Assembly (NCBI GenBank): GCA_009921985.1
Contig: RFWS01000021.1
Span: 1-14,204, forward strand
DNA length: 14,204 nt
Direction of reading: 5' to 3'
From: a bacterium
GTDB lineage: Bacteria > Verrucomicrobiota > Verrucomicrobiia > Methylacidiphilales > Verrucolacustridaceae
Position numbers and translations under genes: made by a program. Of the stretch, positions 1-5,561 are shown in pieces. Numbering within the stretch: position 1 is the stretch's first letter; each line of letters begins with the position of its first letter. The notes beneath the pieces were generated by a model that did not search any database, was not told the origin of the DNA, and saw only the letters and a program-made list of their open reading frames with translations.

Positions 1-60
1 ATTTTAACTCATTGCAAATCAACGGCTGAAAGTTCGATTCCTGCCATACCCTACACAGAC
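1..60 (+). pseudogene. Decayed tRNA 3'-end fragment (T-arm relic)
   Basis: The T-loop consensus TTCGATT sits at 33-39, followed by CCTGC at 40-44 as the 3' T-stem strand. The matching 5' strand should be GCAGG but reads GAAAG, so only three of five pairs form. A CATACCC stretch and then TACA follow where the acceptor end would be. No matching 5' acceptor strand, D-arm or convincing anticodon arm is visible, although sequence is cut off at the window edge. This is a relic rather than a working tRNA. A chance T-loop match is possible, but the paired GTTGTAA motifs just downstream resemble the arrangement near 3168-3212. Confidence 0.3.
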
Positions 61-62
61 AG

Positions 63-83
63 GTTGTAAATTTGTTGTAAAAA
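63..83 (+). repeat. Paired GTTGTAA motif, left copy
   Basis: GTTGTAA occurs at 63-69 and again at 74-80, one helical turn apart, and the second copy continues into A and T runs. A second pair with the same orientation lies at 3191-3197 and 3204-3210. In both places the pair follows a tRNA-type TTCGATT string by about 23-30 bases. Paired sites beside tRNA-derived sequence resemble recombinase arm or core sites at attachment ends. No integrase gene is visible, so the role is inference. Confidence 0.35.
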
Positions 84-159
84 TTTTGGCCCCACCGGAG
101 AGCTGCCTGTGCCACCGCAATCGGCAGTCAAACACCATCGTGGACCAGCCCCTGCCGTC

Positions 160-303
160 TCAGGACTTTTCGGCGAAGGACTTCAGGCGATGCAGAACCC
201 CGCCCCAGAAGGTTTTGCAATACGCCAGGTGTGGGTCGTCCTTGGAAAACTCTCCATCCTACAGCGAAACCTCGGTCCGGCCATCGGGCAGATCCGCCAG
301 CTT
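160..303 (-). pseudogene. Remnant of an AHSA1/SRPBCC-like protein (C-terminal part)
   Basis: Read on the minus strand from 303 down to the TGA at 160-162, the frame gives KLADLPDGRTEVSL, an in-frame TAG, then DGEFSKDDPHLAYCKTFW followed by GGVLHRLKSFAEKS and the stop. The pattern of a strand ending in PDGxTxV, an acidic turn, then xWxxVLxxLKxFAE resembles the last strand and C-terminal helix of AHSA1/START-like (SRPBCC) domains, recognised here from memory. The internal stop, the lack of a credible start and the missing N-terminal two thirds mark it as a broken gene. Upstream of about 303 the frame stays open for a short way but shows no family resemblance. It lies antisense to the YHYH gene leader and may be debris from an older gene order. 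Confidence 0.45.
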
Positions 304-408
304 GCACTTTCTTGGGGTGGAAGGGGTCCCCCATTTTAAGCTCACGTTTTTTCCCTACTCATCATCAGTCATTTTTTTACCCACTTTTTGGCCAACTCTT
401 TTAAGTCT

Positions 409-433
409 TAAAGTATTTTATTGCAATACTTTA
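409..433. promoter_or_regulatory. 9-bp inverted repeat upstream of the YHYH gene
   Basis: TAAAGTATT at 409-417 and AATACTTTA at 425-433 form a perfect 9-bp inverted repeat around a 7-base spacer, inside an AT-rich leader (about 340-450) that contrasts with the GC-rich genes. It lies 76 bases before the preferred start at 510. An operator or an mRNA leader hairpin would both fit. No clear -35/-10 pair could be assigned. It is not a typical terminator because no T-run follows on the plus strand. Confidence 0.35.
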
Positions 434-509
434 TAAAAGTTATGTTCCGAGCGCTCTAATGGACACACCTATTGTAATTTTACAAACCCCATGCAATTTA
501 TGGTTATCT

Positions 510-2894
510 ATGTCCCTTTTTCGTCATCTGCTTGGGGGCGGCTTGCTCCTGCTTTGCAGCGGTGCGGGTCGTGCTGCACCTGTCTCCCTGCCTTCCAACG
601 CCATCAACTCGGTCAACCGGACGGTGCGAATCCAAATGACCGGCTCCAACGGGGTTCAATATTTTGTCCGCGGCTCAACCGACCTGACGAACTGGCCACT
701 GATGCAAACCAGTCCCGTCACCGGGATCGGTTCCCCCGCGGAAGTCGATGTGTCGATGGGTTCCAGCATGCCGACGCGCGCCTTTTTTCGGATCGAAAGC
801 AATTTTGAGCAACGGGCACGTCTCTTTATTTCCAATTACCAGCGCCAACTCAACAACGACGGCCCCACCACCCTCTCCGTCAACGGGGTCAGCGTCCAAA
901 ACACCGTTACGCTGACGGAAGACGCTACGAACAACCAGATTGTCATCACCGGCAACGGCGTACCCAACTACACCCCCACCATCCTGGGCTTTAACGTCAC
1001 GGACGGCTGGAACACCGCAGTCTCCGGCGGCCTGCAGACCTTCAAATTCAGCGAGAACAACGGCGGGGCCACGGGCGGAAACAATCCCAACCGCATCGTG
1101 GTGGCCACGGAAACCTTCCGCATTCCCCTCAACCCGGTCAATAATGCCACCGCCACCGACACCGCCCTCGGCACCGTCGGCGTGGCGGTCAACGGTTTGC
1201 CCATTTACAACCCCTTTGAGGACGCGAACCAGACGGCCGCCACAGGGCGGATTTTTTCCGGCTGCTGCGGCCACCCTCAGTTAACGGGCGTCTACCACTA
1301 TCACAAATATCCCACCTGCCTTCGCTTCCTGAAAGGCGATGTCTGGCAGTCGGAAAAGGAGAAGTGCGACGAGCTCGACTCCCTGATTGCCTCCGGAGGC
1401 CACTCCCCGCTCATTGGCTTCGCCCTGGACGGCTGGCCTGTTTACGGCCCTGTCGGTTGGAAGGATACCAACCGGGCCAGCAAGCTCCTCAAGAGCAGCT
1501 ACACCGGGGCCAACGATGCCTACGGCAATCCTTCTTATGTGGCAGCCAGCGGGGATCTCGATGACTGCAACGGCCTGGTCTCGCCCACGCCGGAGTATCC
1601 CGAGGGGATCTACCACTACGTGATGTCGCTCGAGGCCAACACGGACGGTACCGTGAAGCGGGAGATCAGCCCGTACTTCGGCTACGATATCCGGAGTACC
1701 CTTAACAAACACGGCCTGATGCCTTCCGGTTGGACCAACGACACCACTTACGCCAACGCCCTAAAGACAGGCTTCACCCTCAACGGAGTGGCCATCGCCG
1801 GCACCGACAACGCCTCCTTCACCACTTTTTACCAGTTCGTCACTAACCTGGTCGCAGTCATGAACGCCAATGGCATGTCCGCCGTGGCCAACGAGTTCCA
1901 GACCATGAAAATCTCCTACCCCTTCACCATCCGCAAATATCGTGGCACGCCCTCCAACGCCGCTGGCGGCGGGGGCATGACCGGAAACGGCGGCGTCACC
2001 GCCGTCTCGCCTTCTAGCGGAACTCGTGGTCAGTCCCACTTCGTCACCATCACCCTTCAAGCTGTTACCGGCACACCGGGACTTCCTCCCACCAGCGCTC
2101 CCATCACCACGGCCACCGTCGGCGGCGTTGCCCTCACCTCTCCCACCCGCGCCTCTACCACCACCGTGACGGGAACCCTCACCCTTCCGTCCGGCACCGC
2201 CACCGGCGCCAAGGACATTGTGGTCACCTTCCAAGGCCCGGCCGGTCAGCCGGCCCCGACCTACACCGCCACAGGCCTTTTCACGGTCACCGCCCCGACC
2301 CACTCCGACGGGGCAACCGGTTACTCCACCTGGACTAACGGATCGACGGGAGGAACCGGTTTCGGAGCTTGGACACTTTCCACGACCGGACCAGCGGCCA
2401 CGTTTCTGGCCGGCACCACCGACACCAACATGAACGTGGGCACGACCAGCGGATTTGGACTCTGGGCTAACACCGGCGGCACGGCCGTCGCCTCGCGCAC
2501 GATTACGAATCCGCTGGGTAACGGCGACAATTTCACCATCCGCTTTGATAACAACTGGGTGAGTACTGGGGGCCAGGTCGGGTTCTCCCTCGCGGACTCT
2601 CTGGGCAACGTCCGCTTCCGCTTTTATTTCGTCGGTGGGGAAAGCACCTACCGGATATCCGACGCGACTTCTGGGCGAACCACCACGATCCCGTGGACCG
2701 ATGCCGGCCTGACAATTTCTTTCACGCAAACAGCCTCAAGCTCATACAGCTTGGCCGTAGGCACCAATATCGTCACCGGAACGCTGGCCACGGGTGGGGC
2801 TATTTCTCGTTTCTTGATCGATAGCACCGGTGCAGGGCCGGACGGAAACTACAACCTCTACTTCGGCGAAATCACCCTAACCGACGTTCCTTAA
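510..2894 (+). CDS. Secreted YHYH-domain protein with C-terminal adhesion-like domains
   Basis: The product is 794 residues from the ATG at 510. An in-frame ATG at 459 would add 17 residues, but starting at 510 puts a clean signal peptide first (MSLFRHLLGGG, a leucine core, then GRAA before PVSLP). Neither start has a Shine-Dalgarno site. Residues 30-100 hold a short beta module (VRGSTDLTNW...RAFFRIE) like those of verrucomicrobial surface proteins. The YHYH domain follows: YHYHK at 262-266 beside a Cys/His-rich CCGHP, GFALDGWPVYGP near 303-314, and a second YHY near 368. Next come a Gly-rich linker, an IPT/Ig-like region starting VTAVSPSSGTRGQ, and a Thr/Gly-rich lectin-like beta domain to the end. 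The YHYH family has no firm biochemical role that I know; its conserved His, Cys and Asp residues suggest metal binding. The protein is probably exported. The gene stands alone between tRNA-relic regions. Confidence 0.85.
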   Translation: MSLFRHLLGGGLLLLCSGAGRAAPVSLPSNAINSVNRTVRIQMTGSNGVQYFVRGSTDLTNWPLMQTSPVTGIGSPAEVDVSMGSSMPTRAFFRIESNFEQRARLFISNYQRQLNNDGPTTLSVNGVSVQNTVTLTEDATNNQIVITGNGVPNYTPTILGFNVTDGWNTAVSGGLQTFKFSENNGGATGGNNPNRIVVATETFRIPLNPVNNATATDTALGTVGVAVNGLPIYNPFEDANQTAATGRIFSGCCGHPQLTGVYHYHKYPTCLRFLKGDVWQSEKEKCDELDSLIASGGHSPLIGFALDGWPVYGPVGWKDTNRASKLLKSSYTGANDAYGNPSYVAASGDLDDCNGLVSPTPEYPEGIYHYVMSLEANTDGTVKREISPYFGYDIRSTLNKHGLMPSGWTNDTTYANALKTGFTLNGVAIAGTDNASFTTFYQFVTNLVAVMNANGMSAVANEFQTMKISYPFTIRKYRGTPSNAAGGGGMTGNGGVTAVSPSSGTRGQSHFVTITLQAVTGTPGLPPTSAPITTATVGGVALTSPTRASTTTVTGTLTLPSGTATGAKDIVVTFQGPAGQPAPTYTATGLFTVTAPTHSDGATGYSTWTNGSTGGTGFGAWTLSTTGPAATFLAGTTDTNMNVGTTSGFGLWANTGGTAVASRTITNPLGNGDNFTIRFDNNWVSTGGQVGFSLADSLGNVRFRFYFVGGESTYRISDATSGRTTTIPWTDAGLTISFTQTASSSYSLAVGTNIVTGTLATGGAISRFLIDSTGAGPDGNYNLYFGEITLTDVP

Positions 2895-3029
2895 ATTCAG
2901 CGATCCTTTAAATTATCCAATACAAATCAGCAAAAACCCAAAATCATCCGGCGCGGGCGGCGGAGTATTATGAATGGGACGTGGTTGAATCATGCCGATT
3001 GCTGATCTGTTATGAAGTCTATGGGGGGG

Positions 3030-3088
3030 GCTGGTAGCACACTTCCTTGGGGCGGAAGTAGTCCCGGTTTCAAATCCCTGTGGCACGA
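3030..3088 (+). pseudogene. 5'-truncated tRNA-Pro(GGG)-like relic
   Basis: The anticodon arm is perfect: CTTCC at 3042-3046 pairs with GGAAG at 3054-3058 around the 7-base loop TTGGGGC, placing GGG at 3049-3051 in the anticodon position (proline). It is preceded by CTGGTAGCACA, which matches the loop and 3' strand of a tRNA-Pro D-arm. A T-loop TTCAAAT lies at 3069-3075, but only three of five T-stem pairs form. The 5' acceptor strand and 5' D-stem are replaced by a run of eight G, and no CCA follows. It therefore looks like the 3' two thirds of a tRNA gene that has started to decay, as left by integration or recombination within a tRNA. Confidence 0.5.
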
Positions 3089-3145
3089 TGAGCTAATGGG
3101 GGGAGTTTGTCATCGCCCCCTCGGATTGATTTATGTTCGCCGTCG

Positions 3146-3166
3146 AAATCGGGAATCGAACTCGTG
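3146..3166 (-). repeat. T-arm copy resembling the neighbouring tRNA-Gly
   Basis: On the minus strand this reads CCACGAGTTCGATTCCCGA. The intact tRNA-Gly about 120 bases away, on the same strand, has CACGAGGGTTCGATTCCC in its variable loop and T-arm. The two agree apart from a missing GG, which destroys the T-stem. It may be a partial duplication of the tRNA-Gly 3' part left as an attachment-site copy. Because the T-loop is conserved among all tRNAs, origin from another tRNA cannot be excluded. Confidence 0.35.
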
Positions 3167-3190
3167 GTTCGATTATTTTTGGCCAAGTTT

Positions 3191-3212
3191 GTTGTAAGAA
3201 AGTGTTGTAAAA
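3191..3212 (+). repeat. Paired GTTGTAA motif, right copy
   Basis: GTTGTAA occurs at 3191-3197 and 3204-3210, and the second copy continues as AAAC and then an AT-rich stretch. TTCGATT lies 23 bases upstream at 3168. The order (tRNA-type TTCGATT, then two GTTGTAA motifs, then an ATTTT-type run) repeats the arrangement at 33-87, so the two form an imperfect direct repeat about 3.1 kb apart with the YHYH gene between them. Confidence 0.35.
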
Positions 3213-3262
3213 CGATATTTTTTCGAACTTTTTACATCGCAAGTGAATGATCACCAGATAGA

Positions 3263-3336
3263 TGGTGCGGCTGGAGGGAATCGAACCCTCGTGTCTAGCT
3301 TGGAAGGCTAGCGTTCTACCATTGAACTACAGCCGC
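3263..3336 (-). tRNA. tRNA-Gly (anticodon TCC)
   Basis: A full cloverleaf is read on the minus strand. The acceptor GCGGCTG (3336-3330) pairs with CAGCCGC (3273-3267). The anticodon arm CTAGC-CTTCCAA-GCTAG has TCC at the anticodon, reading GGA codons. The T-arm is GAGGG-TTCGATT-CCCTC. The discriminator A at 3266 is followed by an encoded CCA (3265-3263), unlike the other two tRNAs in this window. It lies 12 bases after tRNA-Arg on the same strand and is probably processed from the same transcript. Confidence 0.97.
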
Positions 3337-3348
3337 TCAAAAGAACCA

Positions 3349-3422
3349 TGCGCCGTAGAGGATTCGAACCTCTAACCTCCTGATCCGTAGTCAGGTGCTC
3401 TATCCAGTTGAGCTAACAGCGC
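3349..3422 (-). tRNA. tRNA-Arg (anticodon ACG)
   Basis: A full cloverleaf is read on the minus strand. The acceptor GCGCTGT pairs with ACGGCGC (including one T-G pair). The D-arm contains AGCTCAACTGGATAGAGC. The anticodon arm CCTGA-CTACGGA-TCAGG has ACG. The T-arm is AGAGG-TTCGAAT-CCTCT. The discriminator is A, and CCA is not encoded (TGG follows), so it must be added by CCA transferase. An A at position 34 is normally deaminated to inosine, which reads CGU, CGC and CGA. It starts 18 bases after the stop codon of the upstream protein gene. Confidence 0.97.
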
Positions 3423-3440
3423 GAGAAATCATATCGTAGC

Positions 3441-4475
3441 TTATTGCTCTTTTCCGGGCAATGCCGGGGAACTCTCTCCCAGCGCCTGCTTCAGCTCCGT
3501 AATCCACTCCTCCGTCTTGGGATGATACGGATGGGACTTGAGGATCTCAATCTTCCGGGCCCACGCAGACTCCCGGTCCCCGATTTTTTCCAGATCGTCG
3601 GCCCGCTCCCACAGAAGCTCCGGCCGCCTCAAAATCTTGTAGTCATCCGATCCCAGCGTTTTCGCCCCTTTTTCCGCCTGTTCATCCATGGCCGCGATCC
3701 GTTGGTCCCATAGGCGCAGGAGATCGCGGCTCTTGGCTTCCCGCAACCTTGGGCGCACCACTTTGTTGAATACCCCGTCCACCGAACCCGAAGCCACCTC
3801 CGCTTCCTTCACGCCAGCCAAAAAGCCCTGCAACTGCCGATCCCTCACCAGGCAACTCTCCACCGCCGGCTTTCCGAATTCATCGCCGCTGGTATTCGCC
3901 TGCCGGCGGGAGGCGGCGGCACCCTGTTTTTTCCCGCTTTTGGTTTTGGACTCGGGAAGCTCAGCCGGATTTTCCGGAATATCCTTGGACTTGAAAAGAT
4001 TTTCCCAGTACGTGGCCCACTCCACCGCTTGGGGTGCATCCTTTTCTCCAAGGGCCTGGCGGCAGACCAAGACCAGATACTGGACATGCAACTGCAGTGC
4101 TTGGGAAAAATCCAAGGAGGCGAGCTTTTCCTTGTTGTCCACCCTCCACTGCTGGAATCGGGTTTCGCCGTCCTGAGTCCGCCCAAACTCCACATTCCGA
4201 TAACTCTCCAAATACAGTTGTCCGGCCTTGAACCTGTCCGCCCCTGCCTCAGCAAAATCCCGGACTGCCTTACCGAAAAGGCTTTGGGTCATCTTATCGT
4301 TCTTCTGCTCGATCTGCTTGAGTTCCTCCAAAGCCTTCGCCCGGTCCAGCTTGAACTCTTCCGCCCACCCGCTCCCGGCCGTCCAGCCGAGAAACACACA
4401 ACCCAGAACGATCCCCAGAGCCTGTCGCATCTCCCAAAAATGGAGTCCCGGGGACCGCATGCCACGTTTTTTCAC
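3441..4475 (-). CDS. Secreted helical protein of unknown function
   Basis: I do not recognise the family. The product is 344 residues from the GTG at 4473-4475; the ATG at 4428-4430 would give 329 residues and start directly at a good signal peptide (MRQALGIVLGCVFLGWTAGSGWA, then EEFKLDR). No start has a usable Shine-Dalgarno site. After the signal the protein is strongly helical and charged. A lysine-rich, low-complexity linker with SKTKSGKKQ and ASRRQ lies near 179-193 and separates an N-terminal half from a C-terminal half that ends in TPR-like helices (LLWERADDLEKIGDRESAWARKI, then a second helix with WITELKQAL). A periplasmic or envelope role is likely but the function is open. The stop lies 18 bases before tRNA-Arg with no terminator between them. 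Confidence 0.75.
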   Translation of the reverse strand: MKKRGMRSPGLHFWEMRQALGIVLGCVFLGWTAGSGWAEEFKLDRAKALEELKQIEQKNDKMTQSLFGKAVRDFAEAGADRFKAGQLYLESYRNVEFGRTQDGETRFQQWRVDNKEKLASLDFSQALQLHVQYLVLVCRQALGEKDAPQAVEWATYWENLFKSKDIPENPAELPESKTKSGKKQGAAASRRQANTSGDEFGKPAVESCLVRDRQLQGFLAGVKEAEVASGSVDGVFNKVVRPRLREAKSRDLLRLWDQRIAAMDEQAEKGAKTLGSDDYKILRRPELLWERADDLEKIGDRESAWARKIEILKSHPYHPKTEEWITELKQALGESSPALPGKEQ

Positions 4476-4526
4476 GGGGAACGCTTTTGACCGCTCCCCG
4501 CTTTTTTGCGAGTCTTTCCCCTTCCC

Positions 4527-4609
4527 GGGCGGATACCGAAGTGGCCAAACGGGGCAGACTGTAAATCTGCTGGCTTATGCCTTCGCTGGTTCGAATCCAG
4601 CTCCGCCCA
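4527..4609 (+). tRNA. tRNA-Tyr (anticodon GTA)
   Basis: A class II tRNA of 83 bases. The acceptor GGGCGGA (4527-4533) pairs perfectly with TCCGCCC (4602-4608), and the discriminator A is at 4609. The anticodon arm GCAGA-CTGTAAA-TCTGC has GTA. A long variable arm lies between it and the T-arm GCTGG-TTCGAAT-CCAGC, as expected for bacterial tRNA-Tyr. CCA is not encoded (CTC follows). It diverges from the secreted helical protein gene, whose farthest start is 51 bases away. Confidence 0.97.
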
Positions 4610-4611
4610 CT

Positions 4612-4634
4612 CTCTACCCCGCAGGGGTTGAGAG
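4612..4634 (+). other. Hairpin just downstream of tRNA-Tyr
   Basis: CTCT and CCCC at 4612-4620 pair with GGGG and AGAG at 4624-4634 around a GCA loop, with a small internal loop. It begins three bases after the tRNA discriminator and could mark the 3' processing boundary or weaken read-through. No T-run follows, so it is not a standard intrinsic terminator and transcription may continue into the membrane-protein gene. Confidence 0.35.
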
Positions 4635-4647
4635 GATAGAGAAGATA

Positions 4648-4678
4648 GGATATCGACTGCTTCCTAAATCCGATATCC
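4648..4678. promoter_or_regulatory. 8-bp inverted repeat before the membrane-protein gene
   Basis: GGATATCG at 4648-4655 and CGATATCC at 4671-4678 form a perfect inverted repeat around a 15-base spacer, about 95 bases before the start at 4774. It could be an operator or an RNA hairpin in the space between tRNA-Tyr and the next gene. No promoter elements could be assigned with confidence. Confidence 0.3.
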
Positions 4679-4773
4679 CATACTCGAAACACGCTTCCCA
4701 CTTCTTCGCTGATTTTCCCCATCGTGCGTTCGGCCTCCTTGGTCTGGCAGGTCAGCCTGTCTACTACCAAAGG

Positions 4774-5124
4774 ATGCCCTTTGAGCACCACCGCCAGCCC
4801 TTGGCCCCACACCACGTCTTCGTCTGGCGCATCCTTGCCCACTTCGGCATCGCCATGGCGATTCTGGGAGTCACCCTCCTCATCGGCGTCCTCGGGTACA
4901 CGCGGATTGGTCATCTTTCCTGGCCCGATGCCGTGGTGGAGTCCGCCATGCTCATGGGTGGAATGGGGCCCGTGTACGGGCAGGATTTGCCCAGCACGGC
5001 TGCTAAGCTCTTCTCTGCAGGTTACGCCCTTTTTTGTGGCCTGATTCTGATCGCCCTCTTTGGAATTATCCTTGCCCCCGTATTTCACCGCATCGTTCAT
5101 CGGCTGCACTTTTCGGAAAAATAA
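4774..5124 (+). CDS. Small two-helix membrane protein (conserved, unknown function)
   Basis: A 116-residue protein. The first membrane segment is FGIAMAILGVTLLIGVLGY and the second is LFCGLILIALFGIILAPVF. The loop between them has SWPDAVVESAMLMGGMGPV, and the C-terminus ends APVFHRIVHRLHFSEK. I recall small bacterial membrane proteins with the same GGMGPV loop and HRxxHRxH tail, but know of no established function; the loop is loosely reminiscent of a pore helix, which is only a suggestion. The open frame extends far upstream, but that part runs through tRNA-Tyr, so the ATG at 4774 is chosen. An AAAGG lies too close to this ATG to be a good ribosome-binding site. It ends 8 bases before the deaminase gene, so the two are probably co-transcribed. 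Confidence 0.7.
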   Translation: MPFEHHRQPLAPHHVFVWRILAHFGIAMAILGVTLLIGVLGYTRIGHLSWPDAVVESAMLMGGMGPVYGQDLPSTAAKLFSAGYALFCGLILIALFGIILAPVFHRIVHRLHFSEK

Positions 5125-5132
5125 TTTCCCCG

Positions 5133-5549
5133 ATGAAGGACAAATGGATCCAACTGGCCCTGCGCCTGGCTGATGCCACCGCCCCCGCTAGTGCCGACCG
5201 CTATCACAAGGTCGGCTGCGCCGTCCTCCGCAAAGAGGGTAGCGTCTGCGGCATCGGCTTCAACGGCCAACCCCCCGGCATCGACCTCACCGACGAAGAA
5301 GCCTCGCACCGCGACTTCCGCCGCCGCCTCACCACCCATGCGGAAAGCAACGCCCTCGCCTTCTGCCAACCGGGCGACCCCTATCTCCTCGCCGTCACCC
5401 TGCCCCCCTGTGACCGCTGCCTCGTCGACGCCGTCCGCTACGGGGTGAAGATCATCGTCTGCCGCCCCAGCACCGAACCGGACGCCCACCCCGTGCCGTT
5501 TGAATTGGCGAAGCGCTTAAAGGTCGAGTTGAGGGTTGTGAACCCCTAG
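5133..5549 (+). CDS. dCMP/cytidine deaminase family protein
   Basis: A 138-residue zinc-dependent deaminase. The signature is complete: HAE at 69-71 (His is a zinc ligand, Glu the proton shuttle) and PPCDRC at 91-96 (Cys93 and Cys96 are zinc ligands). The spacing and the long insert between GIGFNGQPPG and HAE fit the deoxycytidylate (ComEB-like) branch more than guanine, tRNA-adenosine or riboflavin deaminases. A dCMP deaminase would make dUMP for thymidylate synthesis in the cytoplasm. Substrate choice cannot be settled from sequence alone. The ATG at 5133 fits the family start; the frame is open 33 codons further upstream, but that part overlaps the membrane-protein gene. It is convergent with pheS, with 12 bases between the two stops. 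Confidence 0.82.
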   Translation: MKDKWIQLALRLADATAPASADRYHKVGCAVLRKEGSVCGIGFNGQPPGIDLTDEEASHRDFRRRLTTHAESNALAFCQPGDPYLLAVTLPPCDRCLVDAVRYGVKIIVCRPSTEPDAHPVPFELAKRLKVELRVVNP

Positions 5550-5561
5550 GGACGAACAGGC

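Larger units (their letters stand above)
2895..3262. other. Gene-free region with tRNA debris and GTTGTAA motifs
   Basis: No coding frame here looks real. The first part (2895-3020) is mixed AT-rich and GC-rich sequence with no recognisable content and no clear terminator for the YHYH gene. It then contains the tRNA-Pro-like relic (about 3030-3088), a G-run and C-run pair (near 3098 and 3112) that could fold locally, a minus-strand T-arm copy (about 3146-3166), the paired GTTGTAA motifs, and AT-rich sequence leading into tRNA-Gly. A short reading frame near 3012-3197 runs straight through the relic and is not considered a gene. Confidence 0.5.

Noticed and set aside
1761..2729. Long open frame (322 codons) on the minus strand
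   Set aside because: It lies entirely antisense to the YHYH gene, its product is Gly/Arg-rich low complexity without domains, and it arises from GC-rich codon bias.
3012..3240. A tmRNA or other structured RNA instead of tRNA debris
   Set aside because: No alanine-type acceptor, no tag reading frame and no paired long-range ends were found; tRNA fragments fit better.
4228..4773. Upstream extension of the small membrane protein frame
   Set aside because: It runs antisense through the helical protein gene and then through tRNA-Tyr; only the part from 4774 resembles a protein family.
4294..5109. 271-codon open frame on the minus strand
   Set aside because: It crosses tRNA-Tyr and is antisense to the membrane-protein gene; no domain or composition supports it.
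5533..5561. Terminator between the deaminase gene and pheS
   Set aside because: GGGTT and AACCC (5533-5545) could form a 5-bp hairpin, but it lies inside the deaminase coding end and has no T-run on either strand.
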